The translations under genes and the position numbers were made by a program. This document shows, in pieces, positions 19,086 through 28,397 of a DNA stretch of 36,606 nt. The stretch comes from Alphaproteobacteria bacterium. Its GTDB lineage: Bacteria > Pseudomonadota > Alphaproteobacteria > Rhizobiales > Aestuariivirgaceae. Every line of letters starts with the position of its first letter. Within the stretch, counting starts at the first letter, position 1. Location of the stretch: the NCBI GenBank assembly GCA_028868695.1, contig JAGWTZ010000032.1, positions 1 to 36,606 of the forward strand. Direction: 5' to 3'. A model generated the notes under the pieces. The model did not search any database and was not told where the DNA came from. It saw only the letters and a program-made list of their open reading frames with translations.

Positions 19086-19108
19086 TATGTAACGCCTGTC
19101 GTTACATA
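19086..19108. promoter_or_regulatory. Palindromic operator upstream of the nitroreductase gene
   Basis: TATGTAACG (19086-19094) and CGTTACATA (19100-19108) are perfect 9-base arms with a 5-base spacer. The palindrome ends 20 bases before the ATG and covers likely core promoter bases (CATAAT at 19105-19110 could be a -10). It looks like a binding site for a dimeric repressor; the regulator is not encoded nearby. Confidence 0.6.
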
Positions 19109-19127
19109 ATCTATACGAGGTTCTCCC

Positions 19128-19760
19128 ATGACTTTGCTTTCCCACCTGAACTGGCGCTATGCGACCAAGAAGTATGACCCGGCCAAGAAGGTGCCGCAGC
19201 CTGTGCTGGACGACATTCTTGAAGCCGTCAGCCTGGCGCCCAGTTCAAACGGCTATCAGCCCTATGACGTTCTGGTTGTCACCAATCCCGCCATTCGCGA
19301 GAAGTTGCGGGCCGCTGCCTTCAACCAGCCGCAAGTCACCGATGCCTCGCATCTCGTGGTGTTTGCGGCCTGGGACAGCATCACCGAAGACAATCTGGGC
19401 AAGGTGTTTGACCGCATGGCTGAAGTGCGTGGCTCCAGCGAAAGCCTCGCTGAGCGGCGCAAGAGCGCGCTGGCCGGCTTTGCCGGAAAGACAGCCGAAC
19501 AGAATTTCCAGTTCGCCGCCCAGCAGGCCTTCATCGGCCTCGGCTTTGGGCTTGCCGCCGCCGCTGAACTGAAGGTGGATGCGACACCCATGGGCGGGTT
19601 TGACGCCAAGGCCTTTGACGACATTCTCGGCCTGAAAGAGCTTGGCCTGCGCAGCGTGGTGATCATGACGCTGGGATACCGCGATGCCAGCGGCGATTGG
19701 CTGGTGGGCCTCAAGAAGGTGCGCCGCCCGAAGGCGGACATGTTCATTGAAGTGAAGTGA
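19128..19760 (+). CDS. NAD(P)H-dependent flavin oxidoreductase, nitroreductase family
   Basis: A 210-residue FMN enzyme of the nitroreductase fold, most like NfsB or dihydropteridine-reductase-like members that reduce nitro compounds and quinones with NAD(P)H. Landmarks: WRYATKKYDPAKKV at the FMN-phosphate site, EAVSLAPSSNGYQPYDVLVV, QFAAQQAFIGLGFGLAAAAEL, and the GLRSVVIMTLGYRD ending. GAGG precedes the ATG. A perfect palindrome lies in its promoter, so it is probably controlled by a repressor that senses an electrophile or drug (inference). It overlaps the convergent GNAT by 17 bases. Confidence 0.9.
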   Translation: MTLLSHLNWRYATKKYDPAKKVPQPVLDDILEAVSLAPSSNGYQPYDVLVVTNPAIREKLRAAAFNQPQVTDASHLVVFAAWDSITEDNLGKVFDRMAEVRGSSESLAERRKSALAGFAGKTAEQNFQFAAQQAFIGLGFGLAAAAELKVDATPMGGFDAKAFDDILGLKELGLRSVVIMTLGYRDASGDWLVGLKKVRRPKADMFIEVK

Positions 19761-20301
19761 CGGCGCGCTGGCGGTGGAACAGATGCGTGGGCTTGCCCTT
19801 GTATTCTGTTTCGGCCGCCAGCTTGTAACCCAGCTTGCGCGCCAGCTTGAGTGAAGGCGCGTTGGCCGGGTCTATGATGCAGGCCGTTGTGGGGGCGGCA
19901 ATTTCCCCATCAAACCAGGCAAGCGCGGCAGTGGTGGCTTCAAGGCCCAGGCCCTGGCCGTGGCAGCTGCCACGCAGGGCCCAGCCCAGTTCCGGCTCCG
20001 GCATCGGGGCAGTCATTTCCCGGTGGAGAAACATGAAGCCGCATTGGCCGATCAGCCTGCCGCCAGACTTTTCCGTGATGGCCCATGAGCCATAGCCCAG
20101 CATCGGCCAGTGGCCCACCAGACGCATGATGCGGCCCCAATGATCTTCCTGCGGCAATGGCTGGCCGGTGATGAAGCGATAGACCGCTGGTTCGTTCCAG
20201 AAATCGCAGAAGGCGGGAAGATCGCCAGCCTCAAAGCCCCTCAGGCGCAGGCGCGCCGTTTTAATGACGGGTGCGGCGGCGCGGGGCGGCTTGCTGCTCA
20301 T
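19744..20301 (-). CDS. GNAT-family N-acetyltransferase, RimJ/RimL-like
   Basis: A 185-residue acetyltransferase with the pattern of the RimJ/RimL subgroup: [19 protein letters not shown], then [49 protein letters not shown] (acetyl-CoA loop, Q/GxGLG-type) and [14 protein letters not shown]. The acceptor is unknown. The frame has an earlier TTG at 20310, but the ATG at 20301 is the likely start. It overlaps the 3' end of cobT by 41 bases on the same strand. Confidence 0.88.
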   Translation of the reverse strand: MSSKPPRAAAPVIKTARLRLRGFEAGDLPAFCDFWNEPAVYRFITGQPLPQEDHWGRIMRLVGHWPMLGYGSWAITEKSGGRLIGQCGFMFLHREMTAPMPEPELGWALRGSCHGQGLGLEATTAALAWFDGEIAAPTTACIIDPANAPSLKLARKLGYKLAAETEYKGKPTHLFHRQRAVTSLQ

Positions 20302-22129
20302 GCTCTTCAAAAAGTTCGGCGAGCTTTTCAGTCATGGCGCCGCCCAGTTCTTCTGCATCAATGATGGTCACGGCGCGCTTGTAATAGCGCGTCACGTCAT
20401 GGCCGATGCCGATGGCGATCAGCTCAACGGGCGAGCGGCCCTCAATGTCATTGATCACCTGGCGCAGGTGCTTTTCCAGATAGTTGCCACTGTTGACGCT
20501 GAGCGTTGAATCATCCACAGGCGCGCCATCGGAGATCACCATGAGGATACGGCGCTGTTCCTGCCGGCCCAGCAGGCGATTATGCGCCCAGATCAGCGCT
20601 TCGCCGTCGATGTTTTCCTTGAGCAGGCCTTCGCGCATCATCAGGCCGAGGTTCTTGCGGGCGCGGCGCCACGGTTCATCGGCAGATTTGTAGATGATGT
20701 GGCGCAAGTCATTGAGGCGGCCGGGGTTGGCGGGCTTTCCCGCCGCCAGCCAGGCCTCGCGCGATTGGCCGCCCTTCCAGGCCTTGGTGGTGAAGCCGAG
20801 GATCTCAACCTTCACGCCACAGCGCTCCAGCGTTCTGGCCAGAATGTCGGCGCAGGTGGCGGCCACGGTGATCGGCCGCCCACGCATCGAGCCGGAGTTG
20901 TCGAGCAGCAGTGTCACCACCGTGTCGCGGAACTTGGTGTCCTGCTCCTGCTTGAATGAAAGGGCGTGGAGCGGATCAATCACCACGCGGGTGAGGCGGG
21001 CGGCGTCCAGCACGCCTTCTTCCAGATCGAAATCCCAGCCACGGTTCTGCTGGGCCATCAGGCGGCGCTGCAGGCGGTTGGCAAGCCTGGCCACAACACC
21101 CTGCAGGTTGGCCAGCTGCTTGTCGAGATAAGCGCGCAGGCGCGTCAGCTCCTCGGCGTCACACAAGTCTTCGGCGCCAATCACCTCGTCGAACTGATGG
21201 GCGTGAACGCGGTAGAAATCCTCGTTGCTGAGCGACGAGAAGGGCAGCTGCGGGCGCCATGGCTCTTCGCCATCGTCCTGCTCTTCGCCCTCCATGTCTT
21301 CAGGCAGTTCATCGGAATCAGTCTGCTGGGCCTCGGTGTCGGTGGCGTCAGTTTCGCCATCAGCACTTTCCATCTGCTCGGCGGCGGATTGCTCACTTTC
21401 CTGCTCTTCGCCTTCGGGCGTTTGTGAGCTTTCGCCGGGCTCATCCTCGGATTCCTGCTCTTCGTTTTCCTCGGCCTGATCCGGGTCTTCGCCCAGTTCA
21501 TCCGCCATGTCGAGCGAGGCGATGAGATCGCGCGTCAGCCTGGCATAGGCCTGCTGGTCATGCAGGGCCGATTCCAGCGTTTCCCATTTGCCGGCGGCCT
21601 TTTCCTCCACCCAGTCGCGCCACAGATCGACATAGACCTTGGCGGCGGCGGGAGGGGCAGCGCCTGTCAGCTTCTCGCGCAGGATCAGGCCCACCGCTTC
21701 TTCCAACGGCGTGTCCTTGCGGTTGGAAGACGGGCGGTTGAAGGTGCTGCGGGTGTATTTGTCATCCAGCATGGCCGAGAGATTGGCCGCCACACCCGGC
21801 ATGGCGCGCGCGCCGATGGCTTCGATGCGGGCCTGTTCCACTGATTCATAAACGGCGCGGGCGTTCTTGCCCTCCGGCAGATAGCGGCCATGAACCGCAT
21901 CCGAATGGTTGGCCTTTTTCAGGGTGAAGCTGTCGGCGAGGCCGCGGGTGATGGCCACCTCGCGCTCGCTGGCCGCGCCAGAGACTTGCGGCAGCCTGAT
22001 CTTGTGGCCCACCAGCTGTGGCTGGTCGTTGCCGAAGGTGACCGTCAACTCCGGGTCCAGCGCCATGGACTTCATGGCGGTGCCCAGCACTTCCTTGAAG
22101 CGGTCAGCGCGGTCTTCCTTGGCGGCCAT
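20261..22129 (-). CDS. cobT: Cobaltochelatase subunit CobT
   Basis: CobT (622 residues) works with CobS to drive insertion of cobalt into hydrogenobyrinate a,c-diamide by CobN in aerobic cobalamin synthesis. The N-terminal domain is followed by a strongly acidic, Gln/Glu/Asp-rich linker (about 211-289) and a C-terminal von Willebrand A domain with the metal site DNSGSMRG (410-417). This layout parallels the BchD/ChlD subunit of magnesium chelatase. It is 50 bases after cobS on the same strand. CobN is not in the window, which is normal in this group, where cobST sits apart from the cob operon. Confidence 0.96.
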   Translation of the reverse strand: MAAKEDRADRFKEVLGTAMKSMALDPELTVTFGNDQPQLVGHKIRLPQVSGAASEREVAITRGLADSFTLKKANHSDAVHGRYLPEGKNARAVYESVEQARIEAIGARAMPGVAANLSAMLDDKYTRSTFNRPSSNRKDTPLEEAVGLILREKLTGAAPPAAAKVYVDLWRDWVEEKAAGKWETLESALHDQQAYARLTRDLIASLDMADELGEDPDQAEENEEQESEDEPGESSQTPEGEEQESEQSAAEQMESADGETDATDTEAQQTDSDELPEDMEGEEQDDGEEPWRPQLPFSSLSNEDFYRVHAHQFDEVIGAEDLCDAEELTRLRAYLDKQLANLQGVVARLANRLQRRLMAQQNRGWDFDLEEGVLDAARLTRVVIDPLHALSFKQEQDTKFRDTVVTLLLDNSGSMRGRPITVAATCADILARTLERCGVKVEILGFTTKAWKGGQSREAWLAAGKPANPGRLNDLRHIIYKSADEPWRRARKNLGLMMREGLLKENIDGEALIWAHNRLLGRQEQRRILMVISDGAPVDDSTLSVNSGNYLEKHLRQVINDIEGRSPVELIAIGIGHDVTRYYKRAVTIIDAEELGGAMTEKLAELFEEHEQQAAPRRRTRH

Positions 22130-22179
22130 GGTCAGCGCATGTCCTTAGGGCAGAGCTGGGCACTCTCGCGGGGCATGGG

Positions 22180-23166
22180 TCAGCCGATCTGAATCCGCGC
22201 GGCGGATTCGGGCAGGTCTTCGCCAAAGCAGCGCTGATAGAACTCGGCCACGATGGAACGCTCCAGCTCATCACACTTGTTGAGGAAGGTGAGGCGGAAG
22301 GCAAAGCCAATGTCGCCGCCGAAGATATCGGCGTTTTGCGCCCAGGTTATCACGGTGCGCGGGCTCATGACGGTGGAGAGATCGCCCTGCATGAAGGCGT
22401 TGCGCGTGAGGTCAGCCACCCGCACCATGTTGGCGATGATCTTGCGGCCCTTGTCATTGTCGTAGGACTTGTTCTTGGCCAGGACAATGCCCGCCTCCTG
22501 GGCATGGGGCAGATAGTTCAGCGCGGTGACGATGGACCAGCGGTCCATCTGTGCCTGGTTGATCTGCTGCGTGCCGTGATAGAGGCCAGTGGTGTCGCCG
22601 AGGCCCACGGTGTTGGCGGTGGCGAACAGGCGGAAGGCCTGATGCGGGCGGATGACGCGTGACTGGTCCAGCAGCGTGAGCTTGCCGGAGGATTCCAGGA
22701 TGCGCTGGATCACGAACATCACATCGGGGCGGCCGGCATCGTATTCGTCGAACACCAGGGCAACATTGTGCTGGTAGGCCCAGGGCAGGATGCCTTCCTT
22801 GAATTCGGTGACCTGCTTGCCTTCCTTGAGGACGATGGCGTCCTTGCCGATCAGGTCGATACGGCTGATGTGGCTGTCGAGGTTGATGCGGATGCAGGGC
22901 CAATTGAGGCGGGCCGCCACTTGCTCAATGTGGGTGGATTTGCCGGTGCCGTGATAGCCCGTCACCATCACGCGGCGGTTGAAGGCAAAGCCCGCCAGGA
23001 TGGCCAGCGTGGTTTCCTTGTTGAACAGATAGTCCTCGTCCACGTCCGGCACATGCTCGCTGCGCTCGGAGAAGGCCGCCACCTCCATGTTGGATTCAAA
23101 ACCAAAAACCTGGGAGACCGAGACCTTGGTGTCGGGAAGGCCGGTGAGGGTGGAGGACTGAGACAT
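22180..23166 (-). CDS. cobS: Cobaltochelatase subunit CobS
   Basis: CobS (328 residues) is the AAA+ ATPase of cobaltochelatase and forms a ring complex with CobT. Walker A is GYHGTGKS (70-77) and Walker B is ALVFDEYD (Asp140, Glu141); sensor residues lie in [20 protein letters not shown]. The ATG at 23166 fits the usual N-terminus. Upstream is the J-domain gene on the same strand, 61 bases away, then bolA divergent from both, an order well known in Hyphomicrobiales. Confidence 0.96.
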   Translation of the reverse strand: MSQSSTLTGLPDTKVSVSQVFGFESNMEVAAFSERSEHVPDVDEDYLFNKETTLAILAGFAFNRRVMVTGYHGTGKSTHIEQVAARLNWPCIRINLDSHISRIDLIGKDAIVLKEGKQVTEFKEGILPWAYQHNVALVFDEYDAGRPDVMFVIQRILESSGKLTLLDQSRVIRPHQAFRLFATANTVGLGDTTGLYHGTQQINQAQMDRWSIVTALNYLPHAQEAGIVLAKNKSYDNDKGRKIIANMVRVADLTRNAFMQGDLSTVMSPRTVITWAQNADIFGGDIGFAFRLTFLNKCDELERSIVAEFYQRCFGEDLPESAARIQIG

Positions 23167-23227
23167 GATTTAACTTTTCACTGAACGGTTCGGGGGGTTC
23201 TAGAGGTTTGGATGGCCTTGGGCAAGC

Positions 23228-23830
23228 TCAGCAGAAGCCAGTCGAGCGCAGGGTGTCATAGGCCTTGATGACGGCCTTGAGGGTGTCTTCGTTGGCGCGG
23301 CTGCCCTGGTTGGCGTCCGGGTGCAGGCGCTTGACCAGCAGCTTGTATTTGGATTTCACCTCTTCGGGCTTGGCATCCTCAGGCAGGCCGAGCACGCCCA
23401 GCGCCTCAACCTCATTGCGGCGCAGGGCCTTGCCATGCTTGGCGTTGGTGGTGATCTTGGCCTTGAGCAGGATGTTCAGCGGGTCTTCGATGTATTTGGC
23501 CTGGCGGCGCTGGGCGCCCACATAGGCAGCGCCGCTCTGGCCCAGCTTCCAGGTGGGGCGGTGGCCGGTTTGGGCTTCCTTGCGGAAGGAGGCCTGGGCC
23601 GTGTCATCCATGCCTTCGAAATAGTTGTAGCCCTTGTTGTATTCCTGAACATGGGCTGTGCAGTAATTCCAATATTGGCCGTCATTGCCGCGGCCCTTGG
23701 GGGCGCGGTGGCGGGCAGGCTTGTCACAGCCCGGCCATTCACACGGTTTCACGGCCGCCTCGGCCTTCTCCTTGGCAGAAGGTTCCTTCTTGATGCGGAT
23801 CTTGTCGAAGATTTTTGAATCGAGTTTCAT
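23228..23830 (-). CDS. J-domain protein with N-terminal Cys/His site
   Basis: A 200-residue co-chaperone-like protein. The C-terminal 65 residues form a J domain with the HPD tripeptide in RLHPDANQG, expected to stimulate DnaK ATPase. The N-terminal part has CEWPGCDKPARHRAP followed by YWNYCTAHVQEYN, a Cys/His arrangement suggestive of a zinc site. The middle holds a basic Lys/Arg/Gln-rich stretch. Clients are unknown. Its constant place before cobS in this order suggests, but does not show, a link to chelatase assembly. It is divergent from bolA. Confidence 0.88.
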   Translation of the reverse strand: MKLDSKIFDKIRIKKEPSAKEKAEAAVKPCEWPGCDKPARHRAPKGRGNDGQYWNYCTAHVQEYNKGYNYFEGMDDTAQASFRKEAQTGHRPTWKLGQSGAAYVGAQRRQAKYIEDPLNILLKAKITTNAKHGKALRRNEVEALGVLGLPEDAKPEEVKSKYKLLVKRLHPDANQGSRANEDTLKAVIKAYDTLRSTGFC

Positions 23831-23886
23831 GAGGGGCGGGATTATGCTGTTTCGGACGGTTTAATTCAACAAAAACGATTTCAAAG

Positions 23887-24156
23887 ATGCAAAAACAAAT
23901 GGGGCCAATTGCGGCAATCCTCGAGTCCAAGCTGCGGGCGGCGTTTTCGCCAACGGCGCTGGAGGTGATTGATGAATCACACCGCCATGCGGGCCATGCC
24001 GGGGCGCACCCGCAGGGGGAAAGCCACTTCCGCCTGCGCATTTCGGCACCGGCCTTTCAGGGCCAAAGCCGGGTGCAGCAGCACAGGATGATCAATGCCG
24101 CGCTGGCCCATGAGCTGAAGACACGGGTGCATGCGCTGGCGATTGAGGTGATTTAG
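23887..24156 (+). CDS. bolA: BolA family protein
   Basis: An 89-residue BolA-fold protein. These proteins bind monothiol glutaredoxins through a shared [2Fe-2S] cluster and take part in iron sensing and stress responses. Features include the helix IAAILESKLRAAF, the ESHRHAGHAGAHPQGESHFRLRIS segment (landmark in part) with clustered histidines, and RVQQHRMINAALAHEL near the C-terminus. ATG at 23887 is used; ATG at 23899 is possible. The stop overlaps that of the convergent transporter gene by 4 bases. Confidence 0.92.
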   Translation: MQKQMGPIAAILESKLRAAFSPTALEVIDESHRHAGHAGAHPQGESHFRLRISAPAFQGQSRVQQHRMINAALAHELKTRVHALAIEVI

Positions 24157-25448
24157 CCTTCCTGGGCAGGTGCTGCGCCTGGTGCATCCAGCCTTGCCAC
24201 CTTCAGCACGGTGATCTGCTGTTTGCGCTTTTTCAGCACCTCGAAGCGGAAGCCGTGGAAGTTGAACACCTGGCCGGCATCCGGGATCATGCGCGCCTCA
24301 TGGATGACGAGGCCCGCCAGCGTGGTAGCTTCCTCATCCGGCAGGCTCCACTCCAGGGCGCGGTTCAGGTCGCGCAGGGCGACGCTGCCGTCGATCATGA
24401 AGCTGCCGTCCTTTTGCTTGCGCACGCCATTGGAGACGGCGTCGAACTCATCCTTGATGTCGCCGACGATCTCTTCGATGATGTCTTCCAGCGTGATCAG
24501 GCCCTGCACCTCGCCATATTCATCCACCACGATGGCGAAGTGCGACTTGCGGCGCAGGAAGGCGTTGAGCTGGTCTTCCAGCGGGCGCGTGTCGGGCACG
24601 AACCACGGATCAGTCAGGATGTTTTCCAGCTTGATCTTGCTGGCGTCGCCATCATGCTCCTGCAAGGCCTTGAACAGGTTCTTGGCATGCAGCACGCCGA
24701 TGATGTTGTCGGGGCTGTCGCGCCATACGGGCAGGCGTGTCTTGCCGCTTTTCAAAACCTCATTCACCAGTTCAACGGTGGGTTCGCCGGCGTCGAAGGT
24801 GATCATCTTGGTGCGGTGGATCATCACGTCATGCACCTCAAGGTCTTTGAGGTCGAGGATGCCGCCCAGCATGTCGCGGTCCTTCTTCACCATTTCGCCT
24901 TCCTTGTGGTGAAGGTCGATGGCACCGCGCAGCTCCTCATGGGCGGAAAGGATGCTCTGCACGTTTTCGACATCGGCGCCGAACAGCCTCAGGGTGATCT
25001 TGACGATGTATTCCACCATCATGACGATGGGGCCCAGCACCGCCACCACCAGCCGCACCAGGGGGGCCACCAGCGTGGCGAAGCGGTCCGGATATGCGAT
25101 GGCGTAAGTCTTGGGCATCACTTCGGCAAAGATCAGGATCAACACCGTCATCACTGCGGAGGCAATGAAGGCACCCGTGTCGCCAAAGGCCTTGACCAGC
25201 GCCACGGTGGCCACGGCGGAGGCGGTGATGTTGGCGAGGCTGTTGCCCAACAGCAGCGCGCCGATCAGGCGTTCCGGCGTTTCGGTCAGCTTCAGCACGA
25301 TGCCGGCGCGCTTGGAGCCGCGCCGCTCCATTTCAGTGAGCCTCGCCCGCGAGGCAGCCGTGAGGCCGGTTTCGGAGCCTGAAAAGAATGCCGAGATCAA
25401 GATCAGCAGGACGACAACGCCCAAGGACATCCAGACATCTTCTGTCAT
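24153..25448 (-). CDS. CNNM/CorC (HlyC/CorC) family membrane protein
   Basis: A 431-residue inner-membrane protein of the CNNM family, members of which transport or regulate Mg2+ and Co2+. The N-terminal DUF21 membrane domain (about residues 5-190) has FFSGSETGLTAAS and a LLLGNSLANI segment. It is followed by a paired CBS domain (about 205-330, HFAIVVDEYGEVQGLITLEDIIEEIVGDI in part) and the C-terminal CorC_HlyC domain. The start overlaps the aroB stop as ATGA, so it is translated from the aroK-aroB message. Confidence 0.93.
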   Translation of the reverse strand: MTEDVWMSLGVVVLLILISAFFSGSETGLTAASRARLTEMERRGSKRAGIVLKLTETPERLIGALLLGNSLANITASAVATVALVKAFGDTGAFIASAVMTVLILIFAEVMPKTYAIAYPDRFATLVAPLVRLVVAVLGPIVMMVEYIVKITLRLFGADVENVQSILSAHEELRGAIDLHHKEGEMVKKDRDMLGGILDLKDLEVHDVMIHRTKMITFDAGEPTVELVNEVLKSGKTRLPVWRDSPDNIIGVLHAKNLFKALQEHDGDASKIKLENILTDPWFVPDTRPLEDQLNAFLRRKSHFAIVVDEYGEVQGLITLEDIIEEIVGDIKDEFDAVSNGVRKQKDGSFMIDGSVALRDLNRALEWSLPDEEATTLAGLVIHEARMIPDAGQVFNFHGFRFEVLKKRKQQITVLKVARLDAPGAAPAQEG

Positions 25449-26575
25449 GGCTTGGCGAGGCCCTGTTTGGCGGCGTCTTCCTTGAGGAAGGCCAGCACCT
25501 TCGCCTCATCAACGCCCTTGGCGATGAAGCTCTCGCCAATGTCCTTGGCGAGGATGAAGGTGAGCTTGCCGCTCTCGGCTTTCTTGTCCTGATACATCAG
25601 TTGCAGCAGTTTTTCGGGTGGAGGCAGCGTGGCCTTGATCTCACTCATATGGGTAGGCAGCCCGGCGCGGCGCAAGTGGGCGGCCACCTTGCGGTTCAGG
25701 CCCTGGGGGCAGTGGCCCAGGCTTTCAGAGAAACCAAAGGCCTGCACCATGCCAATGGCCACCGCCTCGCCATGCAGCAAGGTGCTGGAATAACCAGTGG
25801 CGGCCTCCAGCGCGTGGCCGAAGGTGTGGCCAAGGTTGAGCAGGGCGCGCACGCCAGTTTCGGTTTCGTCTTCGGCGACGATGCGGGCCTTCATTTCGCA
25901 GCTGGTCTTTACGGCATGGGCCGTGGCCGCCCGATCGCCCGCCATGATGGACTCGACATTCTGGTCCAGCCACTTGAAGAAGGCGGCGTTGCCCAGCAGG
26001 CCATATTTGGCGATCTCGGCATAGCCGGCGGCGCGCTGGCGCTGCGGCAGGGTCTTGAGCACATCGAGATCAGCCAGAACCGCGACGGGCTGGTGGAAGG
26101 CGCCAATCAGGTTCTTGCCATGCTTTGAGTTGATGCCCGTCTTGCCGCCCACCGAACTATCCACCTGGGCCAGCAGGGAGGTGGGGATCTGGATGAAATT
26201 CACGCCACGGCGCAAAATGGCCGCGGCAAAGCCGGTGAGATCGCCGATGACACCGCCGCCCAGGGCAATGACAATATCCTTGCGCTCCACGCCGGCGGCC
26301 AAAAGCTGGTCACACAAACCTGCAAGCTGGGTGAAACTCTTGGTGCCTTCACCTGCGGGCAGGGTGATGGCGGGGCAGTTTATGCCGGCCGCCTGCAGCG
26401 CCTTTTGCAATGCTGGCAACTGGGCCGAAGCCACGTTTTCGTCGGTGACGATCACCGCGAAAGGGCGCTTGAGGAAGGGGCTGACCCTGGCTGGCGCTTC
26501 GGCCAGCAGGCCGGGGCCGATCGCAATGTCATAGCTGCGGCCCGCCAGATCAACGTGCACGGTTTCACTCTTCAT
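25445..26575 (-). CDS. aroB: 3-dehydroquinate synthase
   Basis: AroB (376 residues) turns DAHP into 3-dehydroquinate, the second step of the shikimate pathway, with NAD+ and a divalent metal. The NAD-binding stretch is IVIALGGGVIGDLTGFAA, and the substrate/metal segment includes SSVGGKTGIN, LNLGHTFGHALE and LLHGEAVAIGM. The ATG at 26575 overlaps the aroK stop by 11 bases; an earlier ATG at 26590 would add only five residues. AroK and AroB are thus produced together, and the CNNM gene follows with a 4-base overlap. Confidence 0.97.
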   Translation of the reverse strand: MKSETVHVDLAGRSYDIAIGPGLLAEAPARVSPFLKRPFAVIVTDENVASAQLPALQKALQAAGINCPAITLPAGEGTKSFTQLAGLCDQLLAAGVERKDIVIALGGGVIGDLTGFAAAILRRGVNFIQIPTSLLAQVDSSVGGKTGINSKHGKNLIGAFHQPVAVLADLDVLKTLPQRQRAAGYAEIAKYGLLGNAAFFKWLDQNVESIMAGDRAATAHAVKTSCEMKARIVAEDETETGVRALLNLGHTFGHALEAATGYSSTLLHGEAVAIGMVQAFGFSESLGHCPQGLNRKVAAHLRRAGLPTHMSEIKATLPPPEKLLQLMYQDKKAESGKLTFILAKDIGESFIAKGVDEAKVLAFLKEDAAKQGLAKP

Positions 26576-27155
26576 CTGCCGCGCCCCCAAGGCCTGGCCA
26601 GGCGCCTATTGCCCGGATCACATCATTCACCATTTGCCCGTGCTGCACATCGCGGCTTTCAACCGTGACGTCGGCAAGACCATAGACGGGGTAACGCAAA
26701 TCCATCAGCCGCTTGAGCACGGCGGCGGGGTCGTCCTCCTTCAGCAGTGGCCTGTCATTGCGTTTGGCCACGCGCTTCAAGAGCAGGTCGAGATCAGCCT
26801 TGAGCCAGACGGAAATGCCATGATCGCGGATGCGGTCGCGCGTTTCGCTGTTCATGTAGGCGCCGCCGCCAGTCGCCAGAACCTGGTTGCCGTTTTCCAG
26901 CAGGCGGGCAATCACCCGGCGCTCGCCCTCGCGGAAATAGTCTTCGCCATGGTCAGCGAAGATTTCGGGGATGGTTTTGCCCGCCGCCAGGGTGATCTCG
27001 TGGTCGGCATCAACGAAGGGGATGCCCAGCTTCTCGGCCAGCCTGCGGCCCACGCTGGTTTTTCCGGCCCCCATCAGGCCAACCAGCACGATGGCACGGT
27101 TGCCCAGCGCGCGCGTGATTTTCGAAATGTCTTTGTTTATTGAACGTCTTGCCAT
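26565..27155 (-). CDS. aroK: Shikimate kinase
   Basis: AroK (196 residues) phosphorylates the 3-hydroxyl of shikimate. Walker A is GLMGAGKTSVGRRLA; substrate residues are in FVDADHEI (Asp), EDYFREGE (Arg) and LATGGGAY (Gly-rich loop); the lid contains RPLLKED. The ATG at 27155 gives the usual length. The much longer open frame back to 27473 is non-coding. The N-terminal extension of about 20 residues before the P-loop is common in this group. First gene of the aroK-aroB-CNNM operon. Confidence 0.95.
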   Translation of the reverse strand: MARRSINKDISKITRALGNRAIVLVGLMGAGKTSVGRRLAEKLGIPFVDADHEITLAAGKTIPEIFADHGEDYFREGERRVIARLLENGNQVLATGGGAYMNSETRDRIRDHGISVWLKADLDLLLKRVAKRNDRPLLKEDDPAAVLKRLMDLRYPVYGLADVTVESRDVQHGQMVNDVIRAIGAWPGLGGAADEE

Positions 27156-27263
27156 GTGGGCCACGCTTCTACAGCATGCGCCGCGCAATTGAAACCTTGG
27201 GAATGTGACGGCGCTGGCAATGGGCACTTTCCAGCCGGGGCAGGATTGCGCTAAAGGGGCGCC

Positions 27264-27407
27264 ATGCCAGATACGCTGAAGTTCCTGTTTGTGATTGGGG
27301 TTGTGGCCGGCCTGATTTATGGCGGGGCGCTGGCGCTGGCGTCTTTCCCGCCGGAGCAGACAGAAATCTCGAAGCCCTTGCCGCATGAAAAGCTCCGCCA
27401 GCATTGA
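27264..27407 (+). CDS. 47-residue single-span membrane protein
   Basis: The small frame starts with ATG at 27264, behind AAAGGGG, and ends with TGA at 27405-27407. It encodes MPDTLKFLFVIGVVAGL-type residues: a short polar start, one hydrophobic helix (about 7-27) and a C-terminal stretch rich in Pro, Glu and Lys ending PHEKLRQH. The predicted N-in or N-out direction is unclear. It overlaps xerD by 23 bases, and a small membrane ORF often stands between aroK and xerD in Hyphomicrobiales. The function is unknown. Confidence 0.65.
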   Translation: MPDTLKFLFVIGVVAGLIYGGALALASFPPEQTEISKPLPHEKLRQH

Positions 27408-28344
27408 GGCGGACAGGCGCCTGCGCGACCGGTTTCTGGAAATGATGAGTGCTGAGCGCGGGGCGGCGGCCAATTCAATCGCCGCCTATCGCCGCGATCT
27501 TGAGGCGTGGCTGGAATTTCTCACATTGCGCGGGGTTACGGCAGTGGCCGCGTCCACCGATGACGTGCGCGCCTTCCAGGCCGAGGCGGAACGTCTGGGA
27601 CTGGCGCGGTCCACGGCAGCGCGGCGGCTTTCGGCGCTGAAACAGTTTCACGGTTTCCTGCATGGCGAGGGCAAAGCCAGGGAAAACCCCGCGGCAATCG
27701 TGGAAGGCCCGCGCGCCGCGCCGAGACTGCCGAAAATCCTGAGTGAGCGCGACATGGCGGCGCTGATCGCCAAGGCACGCGAGAAAGCCGAGACGGCAGA
27801 GGGCGCGCAGCGCTTCAAGGCCATGCGGCTTTACTGCCTGCTCAGCGTGCTGGCCGCCACGGGGCTTCGCGTGTCAGAACTGACCGGGCTCTCCTACCGC
27901 GCGGTGATGAGCGGGGATGAGTTCCTGCTGGTCAAGGGCAAGGGCGGGCGGGAGCGGCTGGTGCCGCTGTCGCGGGCGGCGCGCGATGTGGTGAAGACTT
28001 ATGTGGCAGTGCTGCGGGAACAGGTTGAGGGCGAGCCAAAATACCTTTTCCCATCGCATGGCGCGCAGGGCGTTCTCACGCGGCAGCATTTTGCGCTGGA
28101 ATTGAAGGCGCTGGCGCGGGCGGCGGGCCTTGATGCTGACAAAGTGTCTCCCCATGTGCTCAGGCATGTGTTTGCCTCGGAGCTGCTGGCCAAGGGCGCG
28201 GATTTGCGCGCCGTGCAGCAGATGCTGGGTCACGCCGATATTTCGACCACCCAGATTTATACCCATGTGCAAGCCGAGCGCCTGCAAGAAGCCGTGGCAC
28301 GCCACCACCCGCTCGCCCGCAAGGGCAAAGGCAAGGCGGGTTGA
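27385..28344 (+). CDS. xerD: Site-specific tyrosine recombinase XerD
   Basis: XerD (319 residues) resolves chromosome dimers at dif together with XerC. The N-terminal core-binding domain (about 1-110) is followed by the catalytic domain with Arg162 (ATGLRVSEL), Lys184/186 (VKGKGGRERL), His257 and Arg260 (HVLRH), His283 (LGHADIS) and the nucleophile Tyr292 (IYTHV). The set is complete. The ATG at 27385 lies inside the preceding 47-residue gene; no obvious ribosome-binding site is seen, so coupling to that gene is likely. Confidence 0.96.
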   Translation: MKSSASIEADRRLRDRFLEMMSAERGAAANSIAAYRRDLEAWLEFLTLRGVTAVAASTDDVRAFQAEAERLGLARSTAARRLSALKQFHGFLHGEGKARENPAAIVEGPRAAPRLPKILSERDMAALIAKAREKAETAEGAQRFKAMRLYCLLSVLAATGLRVSELTGLSYRAVMSGDEFLLVKGKGGRERLVPLSRAARDVVKTYVAVLREQVEGEPKYLFPSHGAQGVLTRQHFALELKALARAAGLDADKVSPHVLRHVFASELLAKGADLRAVQQMLGHADISTTQIYTHVQAERLQEAVARHHPLARKGKGKAG

Positions 28345-28397
28345 CTTTGCCGCTGGCAAAAGCCAGTAACATGGGAAGAGTTCCGCTTTGAGGCCCC

